Shown in pieces: positions 19,405 to 28,576 of a stretch of DNA of 64,000 nucleotides (position 1 is the first letter of the stretch; every line of letters begins with the position of its first letter). The notes below the pieces were generated by a model. It was given only the letters and a program-made list of their open reading frames with translations. It made no database searches and was not told where the DNA came from. The DNA is from Flavobacteriaceae bacterium (lineage in GTDB: Bacteria > Bacteroidota > Bacteroidia > Flavobacteriales > Flavobacteriaceae): contig CANFHX010000001.1 in the NCBI GenBank assembly GCA_947446865.1, positions 124,001 to 188,000 on the forward strand, read 5' to 3'. Position numbers and translations under genes: made by a program.

Positions 19405-20409
19405 ATGCCTACAAAATCTAATATAACTCTAGTAGTTCTCACCGGCGGTGTTGGAAGCAGACTTTGGCCGCTTTCAAGAAAAAGCCAACCCAAGCAATAC
19501 TTGGAGCTTTTTGACGGACAATCTCTTTTTGAGAAAACCGTAGCCCGAAATGCCGATGCCACGAACCAATTGATAGTGGTAGGAAATATCGAAAATTACC
19601 AAATGAGCAATGCGGTAATGACCAAATTCGATACTTCATTTACCCATATCGTAGAAGCAACACCACGAAACACTGCTGCAGCAATTGCTTTTGCAGCATT
19701 TTCTTCCCACCCTGATGATGTGTTGCTCATCACCCCTTCCGATCACGTTATTGAAGGCAGCGACTTGTACACCAACTCGGTGCAACAAGCCATTGCCCTA
19801 GCCAACCAAGATTTCTTGGTTACCTTTGGTATTCAACCCACTAAGCCAGAAACAGGTTATGGGTATATTGAATTTGAAGGCGAAAATGTGATTGCTTTTC
19901 ACGAAAAACCCAACTTGGCTACCGCAACCACGTATTTAAACAGTGGTAATTACTTCTGGAACAGCGGGCTTTTTTGTTTTAAAGCGGGCTTGTTTTTATC
20001 GGAATTAGAAAAACAAGAACCGGAAGTGTACCGTACCTCCAAAAAAGCTTGGGAAGCAAACCAAAACGGATTTTTAGATTTAGATTTATCGATGCAAATT
20101 CCATCGATCAGTGTAGACTATGCCGTTATGGAACGTTCTGCTAATATAAAAGTGGTGCCAACTAGTTTTGATTGGTCCGATTTAGGGTCCTTCGAATCGG
20201 TTTATGATTACTTAGCACAAAAAGGACATCCTGTAGACGCCAATGGCAACATGGTTATAGGATCGGAAATGCATACCACCTTTGTTGGAATGCAAAATTG
20301 TTTGTTTATACAAACTCCCGATGCCATTATGATTTTGCAAAAAGAACATTCACAAGCCGTGAAAGAAGTGTATCAAAATCTTGAAGCGATCCAATCGCCA
20401 CTAACCTAA
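19405..20409 (+). CDS. manC: Mannose-1-phosphate guanylyltransferase
   Basis: A 334-residue GDP-mannose pyrophosphorylase. N-terminal signature LTGGVGSRLWPLSRKSQPKQ at 12-31, ITPSDHVIEG in the middle and EKPNLATA downstream. It lacks the C-terminal isomerase domain of bifunctional enzymes. It supplies GDP-mannose for the fcl-gmd GDP-fucose pathway directly downstream. Confidence 0.92.
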   Translation: MPTKSNITLVVLTGGVGSRLWPLSRKSQPKQYLELFDGQSLFEKTVARNADATNQLIVVGNIENYQMSNAVMTKFDTSFTHIVEATPRNTAAAIAFAAFSSHPDDVLLITPSDHVIEGSDLYTNSVQQAIALANQDFLVTFGIQPTKPETGYGYIEFEGENVIAFHEKPNLATATTYLNSGNYFWNSGLFCFKAGLFLSELEKQEPEVYRTSKKAWEANQNGFLDLDLSMQIPSISVDYAVMERSANIKVVPTSFDWSDLGSFESVYDYLAQKGHPVDANGNMVIGSEMHTTFVGMQNCLFIQTPDAIMILQKEHSQAVKEVYQNLEAIQSPLT

Positions 20410-20473
20410 AAAAAATGAATTAAGGTTAGATTAATTAAAAAATCTCCCTTAATTTTATATCGAAACATAAAAG

Positions 20474-21427
20474 ATGTCCAAAAATAAAAAAATATACATC
20501 GCAGGTCATAACGGAATGGTAGGAAGTGCCATCTGGCGAACACTTATTGCTAAAGGGTATACCAATCTTATTGGGGTTTCTAGCAAAGAATTGGATTTAA
20601 AAAACCAACAAGCCGTTACCGATTTCATTACTAAAGAACAACCCGAAGTAATCATAGATGCTGCTGCTAAAGTTGGCGGTATTTTGGCCAACAACAATTT
20701 TCCATACCAATTTTTGATGGAAAACATGCAAATTCAAAACAACCTTTTGGATAGTGCACATAAATTAGACGTAGAAAAATTCATATTTTTAGGAAGCTCT
20801 TGTATTTATCCTAAAATGGCGCCACAGCCACTTAAAGAAGAATATTTGCTTACCGATAGTTTAGAACCTACTAACGAATGGTATGCTTTGGCTAAAATTA
20901 CTGGGGTTAAAACTTGTCAAGCCATCCGCAACCAATTTGGTAAAGATTATGTAAGCCTGATGCCTACTAATTTATATGGCACCCACGACAATTTTGATTT
21001 AAATAGTTCGCACGTTTTGCCAGCCATGATGCGTAAGTTTCATGAAGCCAAAGAAAACAATAATGCACCCGTAACCCTTTGGGGAAGCGGTACCCCAATG
21101 CGGGAATTTCTATTTGTAGACGATATGGCCGCAGCAGTAGTTTTTGCATTAGAAAACAAATTGCCCGATTACCTATATAATATTGGTACTGGAGAAGATT
21201 TAACCATCCACGTTTTGGCCACTACAATTCAGAAAATTGTAGGCCACCAAGGAGAAATAATTTGGGATGCCAGCAAACCCGATGGCACTCCAAGAAAATT
21301 AATGGATATTTCTAAAATGCACGACCTTGGTTGGAAACACCAAGTGAATTTAGAAGAAGGAATTGCAATAACCTACAATTGGTTTTTAGAAAATATTGAG
21401 AGTTTTAAAGAATTGAAATATAGTTAG
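20474..21427 (+). CDS. fcl: GDP-L-fucose synthase
   Basis: A 317-residue epimerase/reductase converting GDP-4-keto-6-deoxymannose to GDP-L-fucose. Rossmann motif AGHNGMVGSA at 10-19; catalytic Tyr137 and Lys141 in EWYALAKITGVK; SSCIYPKMAPQPLKE is a GDP-fucose synthase signature. It lies between manC and gmd in one orientation. Confidence 0.95.
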   Translation: MSKNKKIYIAGHNGMVGSAIWRTLIAKGYTNLIGVSSKELDLKNQQAVTDFITKEQPEVIIDAAAKVGGILANNNFPYQFLMENMQIQNNLLDSAHKLDVEKFIFLGSSCIYPKMAPQPLKEEYLLTDSLEPTNEWYALAKITGVKTCQAIRNQFGKDYVSLMPTNLYGTHDNFDLNSSHVLPAMMRKFHEAKENNNAPVTLWGSGTPMREFLFVDDMAAAVVFALENKLPDYLYNIGTGEDLTIHVLATTIQKIVGHQGEIIWDASKPDGTPRKLMDISKMHDLGWKHQVNLEEGIAITYNWFLENIESFKELKYS

Positions 21428-21628
21428 AAGTACGAAGTGGGAAGTTAGAAGTCAGAAGTGGGAAGTGGGAAGTTAGAAGTTAGAAGAAGGAAGTTAGAAG
21501 TGTAAAAATTAGGTTTATTTGCATTAACTAAACTCATAACCTTATAAACTCATAACCTTATAAACTCATAACCTATAACCCAAAACCTAGAACCTAGAAC
21601 CCTAAACCCAGAATAAAAAAAAAGAACC
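21427..21628. repeat. Heptanucleotide and 16-bp tandem tracts between fcl and gmd
   Basis: At 21427-21502 eleven 7-bp units follow one another (GAAGTAC, GAAGTGG, GAAGTTA, GAAGTCA and so on). At about 21530-21578 a 16-bp unit containing AAACTCATAACCTT repeats three times. At about 21570-21610 another heptad run ends in ACC (CATAACC, TATAACC, CAAAACC, TAGAACC twice, CTAAACC). Non-coding. Confidence 0.75.
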
Positions 21629-22750
21629 ATGAATAATACACAAAAAACAGCATTAATCACCGGAGTAACAGGCCAAGATGGATCTTATTTGGCAGAACTA
21701 TTATTAGAAAAAGGATATATGGTGCACGGTATTAAAAGAAGAGCTTCTTCTTTCAACACCCAAAGAATTGACCATTTATATAGAGACCAACACGAAAATA
21801 ATGTTAATTTCAAATTACATTATGGGGATCTAACCGATTCTACGAACCTAATTAGAATTATTCAAGAAATACAACCCGATGAAATTTATAATCTTGGGGC
21901 AATGTCCCATGTAAAAGTTTCGTTTGATTCTCCAGAATATGTTGCCAATGTGGACGGTATCGGAACTTTAAGAGTTCTAGAAGCGGTTCGTATTTTAGGT
22001 TTAGAAAAGAAAACAAGAATTTACCAAGCTTCTACTTCCGAATTATACGGAGGTTTGGCTGAAAATAAAAATGCAGCAGGATTTTACGATGAAAATTCTG
22101 CGTTTTATCCTCGTTCTCCTTATGGAGTTGCTAAGATTTATGGCTTTTGGATTACCAAAAACTACCGCGAAGCCTACGATATCTTTGCCTGTAACGGAAT
22201 CCTATTCAACCACGAATCGCCACGAAGAGGAGAAACTTTTGTTACCCGTAAAATCACTATGGCAACCGCTGCTATTGCTTTAGGAAAACAAGATTGCTTA
22301 TATTTAGGAAATTTAAATTCTCAAAGAGACTGGGGGCATGCCAAAGATTACGTAGAAGCTATGTGGCGCATCTTGCAACAAGACGTTGCCGAAGATTACG
22401 TAATTGCTACAGGAGTAACTACCTACATCCGTGATTTTGTTCGTTATGCTTTCGCAGAAGTTGGAATGGAATTAGCATTTGAAGGAGAAAACGAAAACGA
22501 AATTGCAACCATAGTTGCTTGCAACAACCCAGACTACCAACTAGAAATTGGTACTGTAGTAGTGCGAGTAGACCCACAATACTACCGTCCTACCGAAGTA
22601 GATTTATTATTGGGTGACCCAACAAAATCGAAAACCAAATTAGGATGGAAACCACAATACGATCTTGCCGGATTAGTAAAAGAAATGGTAGCTTCAGATT
22701 TGGAAAACCTTAAAATGGGCTATAAAATATTGAATTATTTAGAAGATTAA
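21629..22750 (+). CDS. gmd: GDP-mannose 4,6-dehydratase
   Basis: A 373-residue short-chain dehydrogenase converting GDP-mannose to GDP-4-keto-6-deoxymannose. Rossmann motif [38 protein letters not shown] signature, YxxxK in [10 protein letters not shown], and [20 protein letters not shown] typical of GMD. With manC and fcl it completes the GDP-L-fucose route. Confidence 0.97.
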   Translation: MNNTQKTALITGVTGQDGSYLAELLLEKGYMVHGIKRRASSFNTQRIDHLYRDQHENNVNFKLHYGDLTDSTNLIRIIQEIQPDEIYNLGAMSHVKVSFDSPEYVANVDGIGTLRVLEAVRILGLEKKTRIYQASTSELYGGLAENKNAAGFYDENSAFYPRSPYGVAKIYGFWITKNYREAYDIFACNGILFNHESPRRGETFVTRKITMATAAIALGKQDCLYLGNLNSQRDWGHAKDYVEAMWRILQQDVAEDYVIATGVTTYIRDFVRYAFAEVGMELAFEGENENEIATIVACNNPDYQLEIGTVVVRVDPQYYRPTEVDLLLGDPTKSKTKLGWKPQYDLAGLVKEMVASDLENLKMGYKILNYLED

Positions 22751-23056
22751 TTTTAGGGATTAGTGTTCAGTTTACAGTGATCAGTGGTCGGTCAGTTGGA
22801 GTACTATAAATAATCTTTGAGAATAAAAAGTTATAGATATAACTATAACTTTTCTACAAATTCTAATTTGTTATAAGTATATCTTTAATCTTTAGAATTT
22901 TTAGATTACAATTTTCAAATAATCAAAATAAATCCTTCAACATAACCCACAGTTTCAACTCTGGGAAGTTCAAGGAAAAAATAAAAAAAAGTTTCAACTG
23001 TGGAAAATTTTACTAAAAACTTTAAAAACTCCAACGCACAAACATAAAAACACTAT

Positions 23057-23141
23057 AAAAGTGTCAACACATTGACCTGTTTTTGCGCAAAAAGTGTCAA
23101 CCTATTGATATAATTACAGGATAAAAGTGTCAACGCATTGA
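23057..23141. repeat. Three direct repeats phased at 33 bp
   Basis: AAAAGTGTCAACnnATTGA occurs at 23057-23075, 23090-23108 and 23123-23141. Start-to-start distance is exactly 33 bp both times, with 14-bp unrelated spacers. Each unit is a partial inverted repeat (GTCAA, 4 bp, TTGAY). This looks like an iteron or operator set rather than CRISPR. Confidence 0.7.
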
Positions 23142-23187
23142 TACTTTTAAACATAAACAAAATAAAAACCTCCCAAATTCCTATATA

Positions 23188-23256
23188 GTAAAAGACAACA
23201 TCGAAATAGGGAGCGACAAAAATATCCCGCTTTGGTTGTTTGGGTTTTTACATTAG
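23188..23256 (+). pseudogene. Decayed 3' end of a DUF4143-type ATPase
   Basis: Reads VKDNIEIGSDKN then IPLWLFGFLH and stop, matching the C-terminus of the intact ATPase downstream (NKIPLWLFGFLY). An in-frame region upstream is closed by a stop, so only the last 22 codons survive. The residues differ from the intact gene, so it derives from a paralogue rather than a recent duplicate. Confidence 0.7.
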
Positions 23257-23319
23257 GTGTTAGATTTTTGGTTTCTTGGTTTAGGGTTTTAGGTTTAGGA
23301 ATTTAATAAGTAGGAAAAA

Positions 23320-23369
23320 TGCTTTACCTGTTAAGCAAAAAATTACAAAAATGCTTATTATATTAAGCA
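23320..23369. promoter_or_regulatory. Two operator-like palindromes before the ATPase
   Basis: TGCTT-N8-AAGCA occurs at 23320-23337 and 23352-23369, 32 bp apart (about three helical turns). Both are embedded in AAAATGCTT and AAGCAAAA. A further TTAAGCAA half-site lies at 23396-23403, directly before the start codon. The arrangement looks like a repressor-binding region. Confidence 0.6.
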
Positions 23370-23378
23370 AAAAATAGT

Positions 23379-23386
23379 TATATTTG
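23379..23386 (+). promoter_or_regulatory. -7 element of the ATPase gene
   Basis: TATATTTG, a perfect TAnnTTTG match 19 bp before the ATG at 23406, directly after the second palindrome. Confidence 0.5.
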
Positions 23387-23405
23387 CTATCTCAATTAAG
23401 CAATA

Positions 23406-24599
23406 ATGACAACACTATTTGAAAAACACCTCCGTAAAATTAATGCAACTCCCATGCATTTTACTAGGAGTATAATGGATACGATTCACTGGGAGGCGCG
23501 GTTAATAGGCATAAAAGGAGCAAGAGGAGTAGGCAAAACTACGCTGCTTTTACAATACATAAAGAAAAATCTGCCTATTGATAAGGCCACTTTATATGTA
23601 AGTTTAGACAGTATTTGGTTTACTGAAAACACCCTTAGTGCACTAGCAGATCAATTTGTAAAGCAAGGAGGAAACTATCTTTTCTTAGATGAAGTACATA
23701 AATATCCTAATTGGTCACAGGAATTAAAAAACATATACGATGATTACCCCGAGTTAAAAATTGTTTTTACCGCCTCGTCCTTGTTAGAAATTCTCAATGC
23801 GAGAGCCGATCTCAGTAGGCGAGCTGTGGTATATACCATGCAAGGTTTGTCGTATAGGGAATATGTAAATTTAAACTTGGGTTTGCAATTACCCAAATAC
23901 ACCTTATCCGAAATTTTAGACCAACATGTGTCTATTGCCAGTGAAATAAATAAAAAAATTAAGCCATTACAGTATTTTAACGACTATTTGCACCATGGTT
24001 ATTATCCTTTTTTTCAGGAAGTGCCCGAATTGTATTTTTATAGAATTGAAGAAGTACTCAATTTAATTCTTGAAATAGAATTACCGCTGCTACGAAAAGT
24101 AGAAGTAGCCTATATCGTCAAATTGCGGCAGCTGCTACAAATCATATCCCAATCGGTTCCATTTGTGCCCAATGTGAGTAAATTAAGTGAAAGAATAGGG
24201 GTAAACAGAAATACATTTGTAAGTTATTTGTATTTTTTAGAAGAAGCCCATATTACCCGTAATTTATATAAAGATGCCAAAGGAATTACGCAATTACAAA
24301 AACCGAATAAAATATATTTAGAAAATACCAATTTGCAATATGCCCTTTCTCCAGATCAAGCTAACATTGGTACTATTCGCGAAACCTTTTTTTTAAATCA
24401 AGTAAGTGTACAACACCATCTAGAGTATATTGATGAAAGTGATTTTCTTGTGGACCACCAATACATTTTTGAAATAGGTGGAAAATCTAAGAACCACAAA
24501 CAAATAAAAAATCTTAAACAAAGTTATCTCGCACTCGATGACCTTGAATATGGCATGGCAAATAAAATTCCGCTTTGGTTGTTTGGGTTTCTTTATTAG
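23406..24599 (+). CDS. AAA ATPase of the AAA_14/DUF4143 type
   Basis: A 397-residue protein with Walker A GARGVGKTT at 38-46, Walker B LFLDE at 92-96, sensor-like segment VFTASSLLEI, then an ARADLSRRA stretch and a C-terminal DUF4143-like part ending IPLWLFGFLY. These ATPases are common, multi-copy and of unclear function in Bacteroidetes; the C-terminal part resembles nuclease folds. The gene interrupts the polysaccharide locus between gmd and the aldolase trio. Decayed copies of its 3' end lie on both sides, indicating repeated gain and loss here. Confidence 0.85.
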   Translation: MTTLFEKHLRKINATPMHFTRSIMDTIHWEARLIGIKGARGVGKTTLLLQYIKKNLPIDKATLYVSLDSIWFTENTLSALADQFVKQGGNYLFLDEVHKYPNWSQELKNIYDDYPELKIVFTASSLLEILNARADLSRRAVVYTMQGLSYREYVNLNLGLQLPKYTLSEILDQHVSIASEINKKIKPLQYFNDYLHHGYYPFFQEVPELYFYRIEEVLNLILEIELPLLRKVEVAYIVKLRQLLQIISQSVPFVPNVSKLSERIGVNRNTFVSYLYFLEEAHITRNLYKDAKGITQLQKPNKIYLENTNLQYALSPDQANIGTIRETFFLNQVSVQHHLEYIDESDFLVDHQYIFEIGGKSKNHKQIKNLKQSYLALDDLEYGMANKIPLWLFGFLY

Positions 24600-25503
24600 G
24601 TGGTTGGTGGTGGGTTGCAGGTTTAAGAAGTAACAATGACAATTGCAAAAATCTATGGCAATACAATAGCAATACCAATAACTAAGTTCTCTTTGTCAAG
24701 CGAAGCGCCTTTACACATAATAAAACTATAACCCTATGTGGTTTAAAAAATAACAATATCAAATTTCAATAGATAATTGCAACAATACTATTCTGTGAAT
24801 TCCGCGCATTCTGCGGGAAAAAATTCAATTGCAAAAACATTAACGATTATAATCAGTTCTAATCTGTGTCAAGCGAAGCGCATCTGTACCAATCCGTGCA
24901 ATCTGTGGCAAAAAAACAGCAGCAAGCACATTGATATCTAGAAAATCTGTGTAAAGCGAAGCGCATCCATACCAATCCGTGCAATCTGTGGCAAAAAAAA
25001 TAACAATATCAAAAATCAATAAATAATTCCAACAAATATATTCTGTGAATTCCGCGCAATCTGCGGAAAAAATTAACCACGTAGAAACATAGATAGTGCA
25101 ACCCGCATAACAAAGTTTTCTTTGTAAAGCGAATCAACTTTATTATATAGAAAAAGTAAAACCTACGAAAAAAAATAAAAATTTCTTAGTATAATGAGCA
25201 AAATAATTATTAATTGCTTTCTGTAATAAGAATTAATGACATTTCATTATGTAATCAAAATCTACAAGCAAATTAAAAATTCTAAAACAAAGTTAGCTTG
25301 CGTTCGGTGATCTTGAATATAGAAAATAAAATAAAAAATCCCGATTTTGGTTGTTTGGGTTACTTTATTTGGTTCTAGTTACAGTCAAAAACCAACAGAA
25401 TTGTATACTAAACTAGAAAAAAATATACAGTTAGATAAATATCTTTTAACTTACTCACTTACTTATTATTAATTCACATACTCAAACTATTAAATAAATA
25501 ATT
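24600..25503. other. Repeat-rich gap after the ATPase
   Basis: No intact gene. Dispersed segments recur: AAGCGAAGCGC at about 24698, 24871 and 24954; CCAATCCGTGCAATCTGTGG at 24889 and 24972; TTCTGTGAATTCCGCGCA near 24791 and 25041. The same segments form a larger unit at 50.0-50.6 kb. A decayed ATPase 3' end lies at 25269-25373. Confidence 0.65.
25269..25373 (+). pseudogene. Second decayed 3' end of a DUF4143-type ATPase
   Basis: About 105 bp align base for base with the 3' end of the intact ATPase gene (the part encoding KQIKNLKQSYLALDDLEYG through IPLWLFGF). An extra base after the AAT codon and later stops (TGA, TAG) destroy the frame, and the terminal stop codon has been lost. Confidence 0.7.
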
Positions 25504-27045
25504 ATGTTAAAAATTTTAGATTGTACTATCAGAGACGGTGGCTATTATACTAATTGGGATTTTGAAAAGTCTTTGGTTGACCAATATATTAAATCAACAA
25601 ATCAACTTCCAATTGATTATTTAGAAGTTGGTTATCGTAGTATTTCAATGAAAGGATATTTAGGTAAATATTTTTACAGCCCAGTTTATGAGTTAGAGAA
25701 TTTAAAGAAATTATCCAATAAAAAATTAGTTATTATTCTTAATGAAAAGGATATACGCGTAGAACACCTTGCCGATTTATTAGGCCCTGTCAAAGGCTTA
25801 ATTGACATGGTTCGTATTGCTATTGATCCAGAACATTTGGGAAGAGCGCTAATATTAGCAGAAGGAATTAAGAAAATGGAATTTGAGGTTGGGTTCAATG
25901 TGATGTATATGTCTAAATGGAGCCAATATGGAGATTTTATTAATGAATTAAAAAATGTTGATGGTATCGCGGATTATTTTTATATGGTAGACTCTTATGG
26001 TGGGGTTTATCCAGCGGATGTTATTAATACCATTAATTTAGTTCAATCTAATACTTCTTGTAAATTAGGCTTTCATGGGCATAATAACCTAGAATTGGCA
26101 CTAATCAATACACTTACGGCAATTGAGCACGGTGTTGAAATTGTTGACGCTACTATCCTTGGAATGGGGCGTGGCGCAGGAAATTTAAAAACAGAATTAC
26201 TACTAACTGCCCTAAATGCAAAAGAAGGGCTAGAAGTTGATTTTAATGCATTAGGAACGGTCGTGAAATCTTTTGACGGTTTGTTTGAAAAGTATCAATG
26301 GGGAACAAACTTACCTTATATGATTTCAGGCTCAAATTCATTACCACAAAAAGATGTAATGGATTGGGTAACTACTCGATTCTATTCATTCAATAGTATT
26401 ATAAGAGCACTTCAAAACCAAAAAGACAAAGTAAAAGACAACGAAAAATTACCTGTTTTTGATGTAGAAAATAATATTTCTGAAGTTTTAATTATTGGTG
26501 GGGGTAAAACAGCAGTTGAACATGCACAGGGGCTAGTTGAATTTATCAAAAGTAAACCAGAATTAGTTGTAATTCATGCAAGTGCTAAAAATGCTTATCA
26601 TTTCAAAGGATTAGCTAATAAACAAGTATTCTGTTTAGTTGGTAGCGAAGGACATCGTTTAGAAAAAGTTTTTGAAAATTTAGGAGAATTTGAAGGAATT
26701 TGTATATTACCACCTTTTCCTCGTAAAATGGGTACTTATGTTCCAAATTCTATAAAACATAAAAGTTATGAACTTGCTTCAATAGATTTTACAGAATCAC
26801 ACAAAGACTCGCATACAGCTATTGCCTTACAATCCGCTATTTTTTTAAACGCTACTAAAGTGTTCGTTGCAGGTTATGATGGATATCAAGATGGAACTGT
26901 ATCTCAAAAAGAAAGAGATTTAACGGATGAAAACGAATTCTTATTTCAAAATTTTATAGAAAAATCATCTGTATTGGTTTCATTAACGCCAAGTTTATAT
27001 AAAAATTTAACATACGACTCAATTTATTCATTAATATATGGATAA
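25504..27045 (+). CDS. DRE-TIM aldolase (HMGL-like) with extra C-terminal domain
   Basis: A 513-residue two-part protein. Residues 1-300 are a DRE-TIM metalloenzyme: DCTIRDGG at 6-13 (metal Asp6, catalytic Arg10), GFHGHNN at 189-195 (metal His191 and His193), and ATILGMGRGAGN at 216-227, as in 4-hydroxy-2-oxovalerate aldolases. Such enzymes join pyruvate-type units to aldehydes or split them. Residues about 325-513 form a second domain with EVLIIGGGKTAVEHAQG and KVFVAGYDGYQDG, reminiscent of MptE/DUF115-like folds, though I am not sure. It overlaps the cytidylyltransferase gene by 8 bp. Likely role: forming a 2-keto-3-deoxy sugar acid for the polymer. Confidence 0.8.
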   Translation: MLKILDCTIRDGGYYTNWDFEKSLVDQYIKSTNQLPIDYLEVGYRSISMKGYLGKYFYSPVYELENLKKLSNKKLVIILNEKDIRVEHLADLLGPVKGLIDMVRIAIDPEHLGRALILAEGIKKMEFEVGFNVMYMSKWSQYGDFINELKNVDGIADYFYMVDSYGGVYPADVINTINLVQSNTSCKLGFHGHNNLELALINTLTAIEHGVEIVDATILGMGRGAGNLKTELLLTALNAKEGLEVDFNALGTVVKSFDGLFEKYQWGTNLPYMISGSNSLPQKDVMDWVTTRFYSFNSIIRALQNQKDKVKDNEKLPVFDVENNISEVLIIGGGKTAVEHAQGLVEFIKSKPELVVIHASAKNAYHFKGLANKQVFCLVGSEGHRLEKVFENLGEFEGICILPPFPRKMGTYVPNSIKHKSYELASIDFTESHKDSHTAIALQSAIFLNATKVFVAGYDGYQDGTVSQKERDLTDENEFLFQNFIEKSSVLVSLTPSLYKNLTYDSIYSLIYG

Positions 27046-27736
27046 GAAAATTTCATTTTTTCTTCCTACCAGAAAAGGAAGTGAACGGGTTAAAAATAAA
27101 AACACAAAAGACTTTGCAGGTGTAAGTGGTGGTATATTACATATTAAGATTGCACAACTCTTACAGGTTGATTCTGTAGATGAAATAATTGTTTCTACAA
27201 ATGACGAAGAAACAGTAAAAGTGGTAGAAAAATTTAATTCTGACAGGATAAAAATTATAGAAAGACCAAATCATTTATGTCTTTCATCTACTAATATAGA
27301 AGAATTTATAAATTATATACCTTCAGTGGTAAAAACTGATCATATATTTTGGGTTCATGCTACCGCTCCTTTTGTAACTGCAGATGACTATAATTTGGCT
27401 TTAAAGCGTTATTGGGCAATTATTGAATCAGGTGAATTTGACAGTTTGATAAGTGTAACAAAAATTCAGCAATTTTTATTAGATGCTGAAACGAATAGTT
27501 ATATTAACCATGATAGAAGTTTGGTTAAATGGCCAAGAACACAAGATTTAAAACCATTATATGAGATAAATCATGCTTTTTATATAAATAGTGCTGATAA
27601 TTATCGAAAACATGGTGATCGAATTGGAGTTAAACCAGATTTATTTATATTGGATAAAATAAAATCTTTCGATATAGATTGGGAAGACGACTTTGAAATA
27701 GCACAAATTATTTATGAAAAATATTACGGAGTATAA
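27038..27736 (+). CDS. Acylneuraminate-type cytidylyltransferase
   Basis: A 232-residue CMP-sugar synthetase. The CTP-binding start LPTRKGSERVKNKNTKDFAG replaces the canonical IPARGGSKGIPRKN; VHATAPFVTADDY and EINHAFYI-like EINHAFYINSA follow the NeuA/KdsB pattern. It should activate a keto-sugar acid with CMP. It overlaps the aldolase gene by 8 bp and the HAD gene by 23 bp, so the three are almost certainly one functional unit. Confidence 0.85.
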   Translation: MDKKISFFLPTRKGSERVKNKNTKDFAGVSGGILHIKIAQLLQVDSVDEIIVSTNDEETVKVVEKFNSDRIKIIERPNHLCLSSTNIEEFINYIPSVVKTDHIFWVHATAPFVTADDYNLALKRYWAIIESGEFDSLISVTKIQQFLLDAETNSYINHDRSLVKWPRTQDLKPLYEINHAFYINSADNYRKHGDRIGVKPDLFILDKIKSFDIDWEDDFEIAQIIYEKYYGV

Positions 27737-28343
27737 GGTTATTCTTTGGGATTTTGATGGGGTAATTATGGATTCCATGCCTATTAGGGGGATTGGTTTT
27801 CGAGAAGTTCTGAAATATTACCCCAAAGAGCAAGTAGAAAATTTATTAATATTTCATGAACAGAACGGAGGTTTATCCAGGTATGTGAAGTTTCGCCATT
27901 TTTTTGAAAAGATTCGAGGAGAAGAAATTACCAATCAGAAAGTCCTTGATTTAGCAGATGAGTTTTCTAAAATAATGATGTCTTTTCTAATAGATGAAAA
28001 ATTGTTAATTGAAGATAGTATAGATTTCATTAAGAAAAATTATTTAAATTATAATATGCATATTGTTTCTGGTTCTGACGGGAATGAGTTACGCCAAATT
28101 TGTGAAGGACTTAAAATTGATAATTATTTTAAGTCTATTAATGGCTCACCAATACACAAAACAGAACTTGTTAGGCAAGTGATTGAAACAAACAATTACA
28201 ATAAAGAAGAAGTAGTTTTAATAGGAGATTCTATTAATGATAGTGAAGCAGCTCAAGTTAATGATATAACTTTTGTCGGATATAATAACCTTGATTTGTT
28301 AAAAATTAACTCAAATTATATTTATTGTTTAGCTTTACTTTAA
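27714..28343 (+). CDS. HAD-family phosphatase
   Basis: A 209-residue haloacid dehalogenase-like hydrolase: motif I WDFDGVIMDS with Asp13 and Asp15, motif II VSGSDGNE, the lysine in HKTELVRQ and motif III IGDSINDSEAA. A cap domain lies between motifs I and II. Given overlap with the cytidylyltransferase gene, it may dephosphorylate the keto-sugar-acid phosphate before CMP activation, as KdsC and NeuC-pathway phosphatases do; this is inference. Confidence 0.82.
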   Translation: MKNITEYKVILWDFDGVIMDSMPIRGIGFREVLKYYPKEQVENLLIFHEQNGGLSRYVKFRHFFEKIRGEEITNQKVLDLADEFSKIMMSFLIDEKLLIEDSIDFIKKNYLNYNMHIVSGSDGNELRQICEGLKIDNYFKSINGSPIHKTELVRQVIETNNYNKEEVVLIGDSINDSEAAQVNDITFVGYNNLDLLKINSNYIYCLALL

Positions 28344-28576
28344 TATCAGCAGAAAAATTGATAAATCACAATTATGGATTGTGTTTAACAGTTAAAAACT
28401 TCCTTTTGCAAAAGTCAAAGTCAAGAAAATTGTTACTAATCATAGCAATCAGGGATAAAAAACTAAATAGAAACATAGAAAAAGTATTTTTTGATATTTA
28501 AATTAATCCTATAAACTATAATTCATATTTTGAATTTTTTAAAAAACGAACCTTTACCCAAAAATAATTAACCTTA

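Larger units (their letters stand above)
22751..23405. other. Gap before the DUF4143-type ATPase with several repeat sets
   Basis: No intact gene. From left to right: a short GTGTTCA/GTGATCA heptad run (22760-22795); paired GTTTCAACT segments near 22950 and 23000; three 19-bp repeats at exact 33-bp spacing (23057-23141); a decayed ATPase 3' end (23188-23256); and two TGCTT/AAGCA palindromes with a -7 element just before the ATPase gene. These are listed separately. Confidence 0.6.

Noticed and set aside
20418..20454. Hairpin between manC and fcl (AATTAAGG / CCTTAATT)
   Set aside because: AT-rich, long loop and located within an evident operon; probably not a terminator.
23057..23141. Possible CRISPR array
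   Set aside because: Spacers are only 14 bp, there are three units, and no cas gene is near.
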